DNA of 64,000 nt from Phytopythium helicoides. Its lineage: Eukaryota; Oomycota; Peronosporomycetes; Pythiales; Pythiaceae. This document shows positions 48,246-58,530 of the stretch, one piece after another; the stretch's first letter is position 1; every line of letters starts with the position of its first letter. The notes beneath the pieces are model-generated. The model had not been told where the DNA came from and searched no databases. It worked only from the letters and a program-made list of their open reading frames with translations. A program made the position numbers and the translations under genes. Where the stretch lies: the NCBI GenBank assembly GCA_024867545.1, contig JANFNE010000071.1, forward strand, positions 124,001-188,000. The letters are read 5' to 3'.

Positions 48246-50050
48246 ATGATGGTCCGCAGCACTCGGCATTGCACCATCTTCCGCCTCGACAGCTATGTGG
48301 ACCGTCCGGTCGCTCTCCACGTCCGCGGCCTGCGGCCTCCCGCGCGTCCGCGGCCGCGTCCACACTCCCGTCCGCGCGGCCGTCTGCAGGCAGCCGCAAG
48401 CCGCTGGCGCTGTCGCTGGGCATCGCGCTGTACGCGGTGGCGCTCGTGCTCTGGTGGCTGACGCTGCGGGACGGCGCGGCGCCGCTCGGCCGCCTGCAGC
48501 TGCTCGTGAGCCGTGAGGACAGCGTGGACGCGCCGTCCGCGCCTGCGTCCGCACCTGCGGCCACACCTGCGGCCGCGTCGTCCGCGCCGTCCACAGAGCG
48601 GACGCTGCCTGTGGACCCGTCCACAATCGTCGTCCCCAGGTACAAGTGCCTCGGGTGGCGGCAGACCGGCGGCTGCAGCCCCGACGGCCCACGGGAGCCC
48701 GAGCACGACCTCAAGTGCGGCACGCTGCTCTCCGGCGGTCTCTCGGGCTACTGCGCGCTCGAGGACCTGGCCACGGGCCAGGAGGTGGTCTCTCTGCGCG
48801 CCAACTGCTCCACGGTCCGCGGGGACGTCAAGTTCAAGTGCAGCCAGGTGGCCGACATGGCGCACATGCGCTACGAGCTGGACAAGGTCGTGGCCCAGGC
48901 CAAGTGGGACGAGTTCCACCGCCAGCAAGCCCAGGTACAGCTGCGAGTGGCCGAGGCCCAGCCTGCCAACGGCATCGTCATGGTCGTCTACCCCAAGCTG
49001 CTGGTCAGCGTCCACGCCACCGTGAGGTTGCTGCGGTCCCTCGGCTGTGAGCTGCCCATCGAGCTCTGGTACCTCGAGAACGAACTTGGACACGAGCCCG
49101 AGGCCAGGCCCATCGTGCAGTCGCTGCTGAGCGAGTTCGGACCCATCACGTTGCGGGGCGTGACTGACGGACGCGTGCTCGGCTTCGCCGCAAAGGTCTA
49201 CGCCATCGCCAACAGCGACTTCGACCAGGTTTTGTTCCTCGACGCCGACAACACGCCGGTGCGAGACCCGACGTTCCTCTTCACGGACTCCAAGGCGTTC
49301 CGAACCACCGGCGCCGTCTTTTGGCCCGATTTTTGGCACCCTCGCAGCACCATCTTCAACATTCACGAACACTCGCCGCTGTGGGAGATGGTCGGCACGC
49401 CGTTCGTCGACATGTTTGAGCAGGAGAGCGGTCAGATTCTCATTGACAAGCGTCGCGCCAAGGCTTCCGGTGCTCTGGCAGCGCTCGAGTACCTAGCATA
49501 CCACGAGCCGAACCATTTCGCCAACTACAAGTTTCTCCATGGCGACAAGGATTTGTTCCGTCTCGCCTGGATGAAGTCCGAGACGCCGTTCCACATGGTG
49601 GCGCACCCCGCGGCTGCAACGGGCTTCATGAAGAACCCGAAGTTTGGAGGTGGCTCCTTCTGCGGGATGACCATGGCGCAATTCGACCCTGACGCTCGTG
49701 CGGATGCCGGGCCGGATGCTGTTCTCTTCCTGCATCGCAACGCGAAGAAGCTCACGGGCACCGAGGATGAGGAGAAGGACCGCTTGTGGACGCATATTCA
49801 GACCTTTGCGTTTCCGGACGGCGTAGCTGACGACGCCGAGGCGTACCGGATTTTGAGCGAGCATTACAAGATCGGGATTCGTGGATTGCCATCGAAAATG
49901 GCGCGTACGTCCATGTGCTACGGCGGGCAGGACAAGAAGCATTTCAAGCTGACGCCCATGACCGAGCTTGCGTGGAATGTTACCGGGCTCGAGACGTCGC
50001 TCCTGCAATTTGCCAAGGAGGCCGCAAAAATTGGCACGCCCTCACCGTAG
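48246..50050 (+). CDS. GT71-like Golgi glycosyltransferase, paralogue 6
   Basis: From about 48360 the frame is intact to 50050. It contains an anchor PLALSLGIALYAVALVLWWL, a Pro/Ala-rich stem, KCLGWRQTGGCSPDGP, SGYC, NGIVMVVYPKLLVSVHATVR, DXD LFLDADNTPVRDP, AVFWPDFWHP, VDMFEQESGQILIDKRRAK, HGDKDLFRLAWMK and C-terminal CYGGQDKKHFKLTP. The start is uncertain. The anchor-containing frame can begin at ATG 48170, giving an N terminus unlike the paralogues. The ATG at 48246 in another frame gives TIFRLDSYVDRPVA, which resembles VTIRLHSYADVRAA of paralogue 4. I therefore place the start at 48246 and infer a single-base indel between about 48300 and 48350. The coding sequence is markedly more GC-rich than paralogues 1, 2 and 5. 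Confidence 0.78.
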
Positions 50051-50121
50051 GATGAAGATATGTTGAGATAGTGATGTCCTAAGTTATTCAATCGATCATA
50101 TCGTACTTTAGCTCCATTCTC

Positions 50122-52164
50122 TCAGTCTTGATCGATCATGACGGCAGCCTCTCGAGCATATCGACGGAGTGTGTTTTCAAGCCCAGCAAACGGCAAATCG
50201 CGCACTTGGTCAAGTCGAAAGTGACGCGCCTGATCCGGATGCTGTTGGCCGTAGCACGACTGCCATTTCGGAAGGAACGGCTCCACATTGTACGTATCGA
50301 TCACGTAGTCGAGAGTGCGGGACCCATTGAAGGACAGCAGGTGCGTCCAAATAACCGGATCTGGCAGCCCGTCGGGAGCCGAGGGAAAGTCTGGCGGCTT
50401 GATCTCTTCGTCGTCCTCTTCCTCCTCTTTTTTCTCCATGGCTTGCACGGGGATACCACGGCGAGCAAGAGCTTCACGTCGTTGTACTGCTCGTAGCTTG
50501 GCTTCGTTTCTTTTTTTGTGCTTGTACTCTGCACCCCTCAGCTTTCGCGCGTTGCGGTGAAAGAACAGCACCTCACCGTCTGGCGAGTGCTGCACCATGG
50601 TGAGTCCGCAAAAGTCCGAGCCATTGACTATCACGCCTGCTAGTGCAGGTGGGGTCTGCACCATGTGGAAGCTCGCCCGCGACTTGAGCCATGCCAATCG
50701 GAACAGGTCCTTGTCTCCCCACACGAGCCGCAGCCGCTCGAGGTGATTTGGGCGATGAAATGTATAAAAGCTCACTAGTGCCAGCGCCTCAGCGTGCCGA
50801 GCGGTGTCGATGAGTAGTTGACCGCTCTCCTGCTCGAACATCCGGATGAAACGCAGATTGAGCAGCTCCCATAGCAGCGACTTGGCCTTGACGTTAAAGA
50901 TGGTGTGTCCTGGGTGCCAAAAGTCAGGCCAGAAGAGGGCTCCCGTGTCGATGAACTCGGTAGTCGAGAAGAGGAAGGTCGGATCCTTTGCTGGCGCGTT
51001 GTCTGCGTCCAAGAACAGCACCTGCTCAAACTGGGAGCGCGAGATGGCATGGATTTTGGTAGCGAAGCCCTTGGCGCGTGGCACCTGCTTCTTCTCGGCC
51101 TCATTTGCTCCTTCGAGGTCAATCGATCGCAGCGTTATGGGCCCAAATTCAGCGTTAAGATGGAGGAGCACGCGCTGCTGGTGTTCGTCGGCGCCAAGCT
51201 CGTCCCGTCTGAACCAAATCTCGATCGGCAGCTTGCAGCCCATGTCACGCAGCGCACGCACTGTGGCGTAGGCACTGGGAATGAGTCCTGGATAGACTAC
51301 CATGAGTATGCCCTGCTTCTCGGCGGCCGTGGGGCGATTCACAACGGCGTTGACCTGTGTGCGAACAACATCGGCGGCTTGAAGGTGGAAGTTGGAAAAA
51401 TCCCAGGCTTCGAAGCACCGGAAGTGAGCGTCGGGGTGCAGCGTCTCGCAGTGCACGAACATGACGCGGAAACTCTCGCCCGTGTCCTTGTCCTGCACCT
51501 CGCAGTAGCCCGATCGGCCCGTCGGGATGTTGTGCGAGCACGGCGCATCATTCACCGGGTCTCTCGGTCCAAACGGCGAGCAACCCGACGTAGCTTTCCA
51601 TCCAACGCAGCGCAATCGTCGCTGGCGTCCGTCGTCCGGCAGCATCTTGACCGTCCGAGCGTGCGAGTTGGCCTCCTCCAGTGCCTTGCGGTCGTTCGTT
51701 GGAGCCGGCGCAGGAGGCGCGGTCGTGACAGCCCGGATGCGCGCGAGCTGCTCTAGGATCTCCTTGGGGGTCAGTCTCCCGCGATTTATGGCGTCCAGTG
51801 GGTCAATGGGCCCAAGCTCGTCGCTGTCCTGCTCCTCTCCTTCCTCTACCGGCAGCGGGTCGTCCGGGTCCGCCGCGCCGTCCATGAGCGCGTCGTAGTC
51901 ATCGTACACGGCGTTCCCGTCCTGAAACCGCACGCGGTCCCTGCGTGACCGCAGCGCCGGGCTCGGCAGGCTCCTCCCCATCCAGTAGACCATCACCACG
52001 AGGTACAGCGCAGCGCCGAGCAGCAGCAGCCGCGCAGTCCTCGGCCACCGCCGCGCGCCATTCGAACCGGAGCCGCCACCGCTTGAACTCGAGCCGCCAA
52101 GCCCTGCGAGGCTCCTGGGCGACGCCGGAGACCGCGAGAGCCGCCGCTGGCGCTGCGAGTCCAT
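50122..52164 (-). CDS. GT71-like Golgi glycosyltransferase, divergent paralogue 7
   Basis: Intact; 680 residues from the first ATG (MDSQRQRRLS). The Ser/Gly-rich cytosolic tail is followed by an anchor at about 42-62 (TARLLLLGAALYLVVMVYWM) and a long acidic stem (EEGEEQDSDELG). The stem Cys motif is RCVGWKATSGCSPFGP with SGYC. The catalytic domain has QGILMVVYPGLIPSAYATVR, DXD LFLDADNAPAKDP, ALFWPDFWHPGHTIFNV, MFEQESGQLLIDTARHA and WGDKDLFRLAWLK. An unusual charged insertion rich in Lys/Glu (KKEEEEDDEE, near 50420) separates the FHRNARKL block from the C terminus. It is the most diverged member of the cluster and lies on the minus strand, convergent with paralogue 6 with 71 bases between the stops. 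Confidence 0.82.
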   Translation of the reverse strand: MDSQRQRRLSRSPASPRSLAGLGGSSSSGGGSGSNGARRWPRTARLLLLGAALYLVVMVYWMGRSLPSPALRSRRDRVRFQDGNAVYDDYDALMDGAADPDDPLPVEEGEEQDSDELGPIDPLDAINRGRLTPKEILEQLARIRAVTTAPPAPAPTNDRKALEEANSHARTVKMLPDDGRQRRLRCVGWKATSGCSPFGPRDPVNDAPCSHNIPTGRSGYCEVQDKDTGESFRVMFVHCETLHPDAHFRCFEAWDFSNFHLQAADVVRTQVNAVVNRPTAAEKQGILMVVYPGLIPSAYATVRALRDMGCKLPIEIWFRRDELGADEHQQRVLLHLNAEFGPITLRSIDLEGANEAEKKQVPRAKGFATKIHAISRSQFEQVLFLDADNAPAKDPTFLFSTTEFIDTGALFWPDFWHPGHTIFNVKAKSLLWELLNLRFIRMFEQESGQLLIDTARHAEALALVSFYTFHRPNHLERLRLVWGDKDLFRLAWLKSRASFHMVQTPPALAGVIVNGSDFCGLTMVQHSPDGEVLFFHRNARKLRGAEYKHKKRNEAKLRAVQRREALARRGIPVQAMEKKEEEEDDEEIKPPDFPSAPDGLPDPVIWTHLLSFNGSRTLDYVIDTYNVEPFLPKWQSCYGQQHPDQARHFRLDQVRDLPFAGLENTLRRYAREAAVMIDQD

Positions 52165-52450
52165 CGGGAGGCGTTGCAGGCGCTCGCTGGAGCCGCAGGG
52201 GGCGTCGAGGAGCGCCAGGAGCAGCCAGAAGCGCAGATGCCGACGGAAGCGCGCCAAGTGACCCGCATGCGCGTTTGTATGGCCGTTTGTATGGGATGGG
52301 TATACGTTGAGGTGTATAATAATATACGGAGCCCAGACGTCGAGTCCGACGTCGCACTGACTTGGTCCCACTATGGAAGGGATTGTAGGTACCTGCTTCA
52401 ACCTGGTCAGTCTGACCACCAGCAAGTTGTCCTGCCCACTGCCATGGCTT

Positions 52451-55400
52451 CTACTCGCCGTGGATGTGCTCGAGGTGGTTGACGAGGATTACGGCGTCGC
52501 GTGATCGGAACGCGCAGAGCGGGCACTGCTGCTCGGGCTCCTCGGTCTGCAGCTCCGGCACGACGTGGCTGGGAGCAGATGGACCGGCTGCGCGGTGCCT
52601 GGATGCATGGCCTCGACATGGTTGACCATGGTGACAGCGTCGGTCGTGCGGAAGCGGCAGAATGGGCACTTGTCGCTCGCCTGCGGTGTCGTGAACGTGT
52701 TGAAGCCTGGCGCTGGTCTTGACGTGTTGGCACTTGCACGCTCACGCTGCCGCTTGTACTTGCGACTCACACGCCAACGCACACAAGCTGCGATCACGAT
52801 TAGCAGTACGAGGGCTCCACCGCCCACGGCCGCAATCATCCACGGTTGCCAGATAGAGCTGGATGAGCCGCTTGACGTACCGGCCGAGTCGGCGTAGCCT
52901 GAAGCCGACCCAATAGCACTCGAGGATGCCACGAACGCGAACGCTTGAGCGTCTGCGAGCAACACTGACCGCCCGAAAATGACAGCCTCCACGACTAGCT
53001 CGCCCGAAGCACCAACATCAATCCCATCGTTGGTTGCAGCAGTCAACAACTCGGCATACGTGACGAGCACGACCTCGACGTTGTTGACAGCATCCCGGTT
53101 AGTGGAGTTGTCCGCTGTGACGGGGTAAAAGTTCGTCGAGCCGTTGCGGATTCGCACTGACAGATCCAGGTCATGCTGGAGTTGTGTTGTTGAGCGGACC
53201 GATCCCGGAGGGTCTGTCCACACAAGTGTCGTTCGTAGATCCACGTCCTTGGACACGGTGAAGGAGATAACTACTTGCTGGTTGTGCGCCACAAGCGGCT
53301 CGCTGCCCACCGTCGAGTTTGGCAGAAAATACAGAGATGTTGTACCGTTCCCGTCGCCTGTTGAGAGGTCCACAATGTTGTTGAGGTTTGGCTTGCCGTA
53401 CCCTTGGTAAATGTTGGGAAACGTTGTTAAGGGGGTTGCTTCCTTTTCAATCTGTCCGCACGACACCACTGTGCCGAATTCAGCCAGGCGACGACGCAAT
53501 GGCTCACCACTATGAATAATAAGCGCCTTCAGCAACGCTGCAGGCACAGTTGTCATGGCGAACTCGCTGTCTTTTACGCCGTTCTTCCACCAGCCGTCTC
53601 GCAGCCATTCATAAAGAAGCACGGCCATGCCAGCAACCACTGGTGTCGCCTGTGATGTGCCTTGCAGCGAGCACGTTGCTGCTGTTTTCGCGGTGGATCC
53701 CGGCATCCCAGACTGACTGGAAATGACCCGCATTCCCGGTGCAACTACGTCGGGTTTGAGTCTCCCGTCTGTCGTTGGTCCGGATGAGGAAAACGATGCA
53801 ACCGAGTACTCGTTGAACACCGATGGACATGACACGTCGCTGAAGGAGTCAGCAGAGTTTAGAGATGCGCCGACGGAGATAACATTCTTGGCTCCCGAGG
53901 GCGATGAAATAGTTCCCGACTCGGCCGTTTCGCCACTATTGCCGGCTGCAACGACCACTAGCACCTCCGGATTTTGGTAGATATACTCGTCCAAGTCACG
54001 AGCTTGGGAGCTGTAGTCAGATCCAGGCGTGCCCCATGAAAACGAGAAGATTTTTGCACCGACATTCATCTGTGACTCGACCAGATCGCTTGCCCTGGCA
54101 GGAGTTGCAAGCTGTACGGCGCATCCAGATTGCCCTGCACATGATGCACTTTGTGTTCCGATATCCATAAATGCGATTCGGGAGCGGTCAGCAATACCTA
54201 AACTTGGGTAATTGCCACTGTACGAGCTTCCAGCGAGAATACCGGCGACATGGGTGCCGTGACCACATGTGCCAGAGTCGGATTGATCGGTATCATCCGC
54301 CCATGCGTTGTAATACACAACTTTGCGAGCACTAGTGTTGGCGCTGTCGAAAACATTGTGCGAGTCTTGGTCAAACTGGTCGTGATTCAGATACAATCCA
54401 GAGTCCGTGATTCCAACGATAACATCATTACCGCGGATGCCAGCTGCACGCGCTGCATCGATCCCGATCAAGCTGTGAACATACTCGTCGAGGCGGCGAT
54501 CTCGAGTGCGATACCTTGGGTCGGCGATCGCGTTTTGCGATATGAAACCACGAACATCGACCCACTCGACAGATGAATCCGAGACAGCGAGTGCGACTGC
54601 GTGACTCCACGTAATCAGCTCCACGAGCGGCTTGGTATACAGAGAAGACGATGAAAGAGTAGAGTTTGGAGCTTCAAACATGTTGAGAATGCCGAACTGA
54701 GCAGCAAAAGTAGACTGTAATCGCTCTAGAACAGCAGCACTGTCACTTCCGTCGACGAGACGAATCTCCATAGCTGGGATCTCATCGGTAGATTTCATGG
54801 TGACCCCAAGCTGAGCCGCACTTCTCGCGAACGGGAGCAGCTTGAGCACCTTCGGAAGTTCTGTGATAGCGCGAACGCATGCGAGCACGCCGATATAACT
54901 GGCCGTCTGGTTGTCAATGTGCAGCAGCAGCACGGTGAAGGCCGCTCCACGTTCGTTTCCACTGCGAGAAAGCAGCGGCGTGAGCGCCTCGTCCACGTCG
55001 GACCAGAGCGTCTTGATGGCCTGAATGCAGGCGCGCTCGTCCTGGTCGCGCGCGAGCTGTACGAGCATGGGTCGTCGTCCCTCAGGCGCTGCGTCTGCGC
55101 GCTCGGCCGTCGGCAGCAGCTTGTCCTGCAGGAACTGTAGCTGGCAGGCGTCGAAGGTGGCGCTGTCGCTGGCCAGCAGCGCGTCGAAGGCGGCGAAGAA
55201 CGCGCCGTGGAAGTCGCGGAACACGTCGGCGACCGCGCGGTCCGTCGCGAGCGACAGCGACAGCGCCGCGCTCGACTGCGCCACGCCGTTGCACTCGAGG
55301 AAGTCGATCTGCTGCAGCTCGGCGGCCGCCAGCTGCTCGCGGAGCCTGCGGCCGCAGTTTGAGGCCGAGCACTCGCTCGCGCGGTGCGACGCGCGGCAGT

Positions 55401-55524
55401 GGACGGCGCAGAGCGCCGCGCGGCTGGAGAAGCGCAGGCCGCCGGCGTCGGTGAGCGCGGCGGCGGCGCTGGAGGCGGCGAGCGCCAGCAGCAGCAGCAG
55501 CAGCAGCAGCGGTAGCCGCGCCAT
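52451..55524 (-). CDS. Membrane-anchored subtilisin-like protease with cytosolic C2H2 zinc fingers
   Basis: About 1,025 residues. A poly-Leu signal peptide (MARLPLLLLLLLLALAASSA) is followed by a Cys-containing prodomain-like region. The S8 catalytic domain has the full triad: Asp374 in VGITDSGLYLNH, His422 in CGHGTHVAGILAG and Ser624 in GTSQATPVVAG. The oxyanion Asn529 is in VVAAGNSGE. A beta-sandwich-like domain follows, then a single transmembrane helix at about 895-915 (MIAAVGGGALVLLIVIAACV) and a basic stop-transfer RWRVSRKYKRQR. The cytosolic tail has a classical C2H2 finger (CPFCRFRTTDAVTMVNHVEA.H, spacing C-x2-C-x12-H-x4-H). After a one-base frame correction near 52570-52590 a second finger with the same spacing (CPLCAFRSRDAVILVNH.E.IH) follows, ending at 52451. 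Without correction the frame ends at 52489 with a random-looking tail. The start is placed at the signal peptide. Confidence 0.85.
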
Positions 55525-55587
55525 GGCGGTGGGGGGAATGGCAAGGGAAACCTCCGGCGAGAAAGTGCACTGCAACTGTGTTATAGT

Positions 55588-55597
55588 CCGGAATGAG
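55588..55597 (-). promoter_or_regulatory. Initiator-like site of the subtilase gene
   Basis: On the minus strand CTCATTCCGG matches the oomycete Inr core, 64-73 bases before the start codon. Confidence 0.45.
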
Positions 55598-56361
55598 AGG
55601 TGCGGGTGAGAGGGAGGAGAGGGGAGGGAGGACTAGTTGATGTGGACTGGAGGAGACTGTCGAACGGAAAAAGGCAACGAAAGGGTGCGGAGGAAGCTGG
55701 TGGACGAGTGGACGGATAGGCAACGGTAGAAAACACTGTTTTTGAGATAAATATAGGATAAAGCAGGCCATTGGTATATAGTATGAACAAAAGATATACT
55801 GACGTGTGGAGATGATAGGATATAAAAGGTTTAGACGAACTCAGCTGACTCTGTCACACGCGGACCCACCACGCAACTGTGCACTTGATGTGTGGCTGCC
55901 TGGAAGGTGCGGCAGCAGTCGCGGACGTCAAGAACCCACTGATGCGAGTGGGTTGCGGTCTCCATCACGTGAACGCGTGCTCAAGTCGTCGAGGAGAGAG
56001 ACATGGAAGGTGTCACACTTTCTGGTGCACCACCTGGGCTTGGCTGTTCGAGAGATTTTGATTTTGGTTTCGGCGCTGCCTGCTGCGATATATGCGTGTT
56101 TGCTGCGACGGATCTGTTTCTCCGTGCCAAGTGACCCACGCATTGTCTGCTTGAAGCAGCAGCAGCAATGAGCTTTTAATTTCCAGGTTGGGACTTTCTG
56201 CAAGAAACACAGCATGAGTGAAACCGGACATGCCGTACTGTCCAATATGCACCTGCTGTGTGGGTTCGACACCACGAACTCGTGCGCGAAGTTATCATAT
56301 CCTATAGTGTCAACTCATCATGTGCAGCACTCGTAATGCCAACGAATTGAACAGAAGTCTA
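55598..56361. other. Intergenic (0.76 kb)
   Basis: This separates the subtilase promoter from the 3' end of the torsin-like gene. Short frames only; no RNA gene recognised. A GGTTCGACACC at about 56263 recalls a tRNA T-arm, but no tRNA fold surrounds it. Confidence 0.45.
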
Positions 56362-57566
56362 CTACTTCTTTTTCGCCTTTGGCTGCTTGGCTTTGCGGCG
56401 CTTGATTGGCCCCCACGGCTCCCGGTGCTCCTTTTGCTCGCGCTTTTGCGCTGTTACCTCATTCCAGCTCTTGATTATGTGCAATAGAGCCAACACAGCG
56501 ACGAGGACAATCGTCCACAGCTGCACCGCTTGATCGTCGCCGTTAGAATCTCCTGAGGACGCTTCATTGCTCCGCTGGTTTTGTTGGCTCAACTGAATCT
56601 GGCAGTCACCAGCTGCGGTGAAGAGTGACTCGGTCATGAGCGTAATACCGTCCGTGATCCGACCGACAAGAGCCTGCGGTGTGAACTCCTCGGCGGCGTG
56701 GGTCTCCACCGGACGCGTCCACTTGCGCATGAGGAATTCGCGCCAAGTGCTCTTCCCATTCCCAGTCCACAACAGACTGTCATTGATTGGGGCACTCGAT
56801 GCATCCTCAGCACTTGGCTCCGTCCCGACGTGGAACAGGAACAGAAACACCGCGTTTGTGCAGTCGAGCACTGCGTGCCCCGACTGGAATTGCGCGCGCT
56901 TGCCATTCAGCGGGTCCAGGAAGACGTCCATGACCGGCAGCGCGGCGTCGTCCAGCGCCTGGACGTTCCGCACAACAAACAGGCTGCGCGCCGAGCAGGA
57001 GCGCAGTGGGGCAGCCAGCGCCGAGCGCAGCGCCTGCTTGACTTCGTAGTTGCTAGCTCGCTCTCCGCTGTTCGCATGCCACAGCAGCTCCTCAACGTCC
57101 ACAAGCTGCACCGCGTGAGGAGCCGGTGGAGCGTCAAACAGTGAAGTCGCGACCACCGATGCCAGCGCGTCCAGCGCGTCGCTCGAGTTGGAAAAAAACG
57201 CGAGCGCCAGCGGCGCCTGCCGGTCGAACCTGCGGCCAGTCCCGATGAGCGCCACGCTCTCCAGCTCCAATACAGCGCATTCCCACGCACTCGTTGGTTG
57301 TGAAGGCGCTCGTGAGCTTGTCCAGAGCCTCTGGGTGCGCGTTCTCGCCCAGACAGCGCGCTGAAAAGCGAGCCGCACGTCAGACGTCTCGAGCCATTTT
57401 CGACCCGTTTTCAACCGGAAAAACGCGCACCGAAGCGCCGCTCGAGCTTCTCGAGCACCTCCTCGCCCTCCGCGTGGCCGCAGTGCTGCGCTTGAGCGCG
57501 AGGCGTCAGCGCCAGCGCCAGCAGCAGCAGCGCCGCCACTCGCGGCATGAGACCGTCGGTTGCCAT
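56362..57566 (-). CDS. Torsin/LAP1-like AAA+-fold ER membrane protein, probably inactive ATPase
   Basis: Exon 1 (57416-57566) encodes a signal peptide (MPRVAALLLLALALTPRAQA) and QHCGHAEGEEVLEKLERRFG. A 55-nt GT...AG intron (57361-57415) follows, then exon 2. One further single-base shift around 57255-57300 is needed to join ARCLGENAHPEALDKLTSAF to LELESVALIGTGRRFDRQ. The lumenal domain looks like a degenerate AAA+ fold: LALAFFSNSSDALDALASVV stands where a Walker A helix would be but has no GxxxxGK. RSLFVVRNVQALDDAALPVMDVFLD resembles the torsin Walker B region without its acidic pair, and NAVFLFLFHVG resembles sensor 1. A C-terminal transmembrane helix (LWTIVLVAVLALLHII) and a basic tail ending KAKKK follow; Lys at -3 and -5 fits a dilysine ER-retrieval signal. 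The assignment to torsins or their LAP1-type cofactors is tentative. Confidence 0.6.
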
Positions 57567-58530
57567 CCCGTTTCTCGATACACTGAGTGGGGCCAAACAA
57601 CTATGTGCGTTCTATGCACCGAGAAGACCTGGATCCTTTTGCTTCTCAAATTCGACTGTCGCCTCTGTTCATGACAGGTTCTTTGCTTGTTCGCTTTTCA
57701 TTGATACAACAGAGAGTTGAGATACTATTGCTGCACCTGGCTGAAGCTCATGAGAGTTGTAGATAACGTGCTCGTTCGTCGTCAATTGAAGTTGGAGCGA
57801 TACAACTGAGTGCTAGACGTCTCCTGGTCTTCCTGCAATGCTGTCAGCTGGTCTGATCCAGATCAGAGCAAATGGAGTCAACCTGTGAGATGACCAGCGT
57901 GCAAAGCTGTCGCTGACTCGGGTTGGAAATACCAGTTAGGAGCACATCGTCGTGCTTGGCTTCCCACTTGTTGCTGTTGATGTCGCAGTGCGGCGAGAAA
58001 ATTTCTCCACGTGTGATGCCGATGAGCTTTGGTCATTTTGGCGGCACACTACTTGGGCATCATTCATTCAAAGCGTGTTGATTACCGCGTTGAGATCGCG
58101 GAACGTCGTGTGATGTGCTTCAGAATCTCTCGCAAACACCAGAAACTATCGAGTTCACCAGCCAAACCTCACGATAACTGATCATAATACAAAGAGCTTG
58201 ACCCGCGAGGCCAGTCGTGAGTCAAAATACGTGCTCCGCGCGTACATCCGAGTGTTTGACGGTTTCTGGGCCACCTCTGTCGTGTTTCTCGCGCCTCCTC
58301 TCTGGCAAACTCGTAGGCGATGCTGAATGGCGACGCTCTCAGTGGTACGTATTCCATCGTCGTAGCAACTCTGGATGAATCCAGAAAAATGATTTCGGTT
58401 GAACTTGACCGCGTTGAAGTCAGCGCCTTCACTTGGCGCGTCCATTGCTTGTCCATGCTGTACTCTACGTGTTCCTACTTGCTCGTACTCTATACATTAC
58501 CCACTCGTTCGTTCGTTCGTTCATCGGAGC
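57567..58530. other. Intergenic (0.96 kb), nothing recognised
   Basis: AT-richer spacer with short competing frames. No RNA gene or repeat of note. Confidence 0.5.

Noticed and set aside
48170..48250. Start of glycosyltransferase 6 at ATG 48170 in the catalytic frame
   Set aside because: The resulting N terminus has no similarity to paralogues, whereas the frame from 48246 does; kept only as an alternative.
48293..49372. 359-codon antisense frame over glycosyltransferase 6
   Set aside because: Shadow of a recognised conserved gene; no motifs of its own.
56225..56290. Possible tRNA because of GGTTCGACACC
   Set aside because: No acceptor, D-arm or anticodon stem can be drawn around it.
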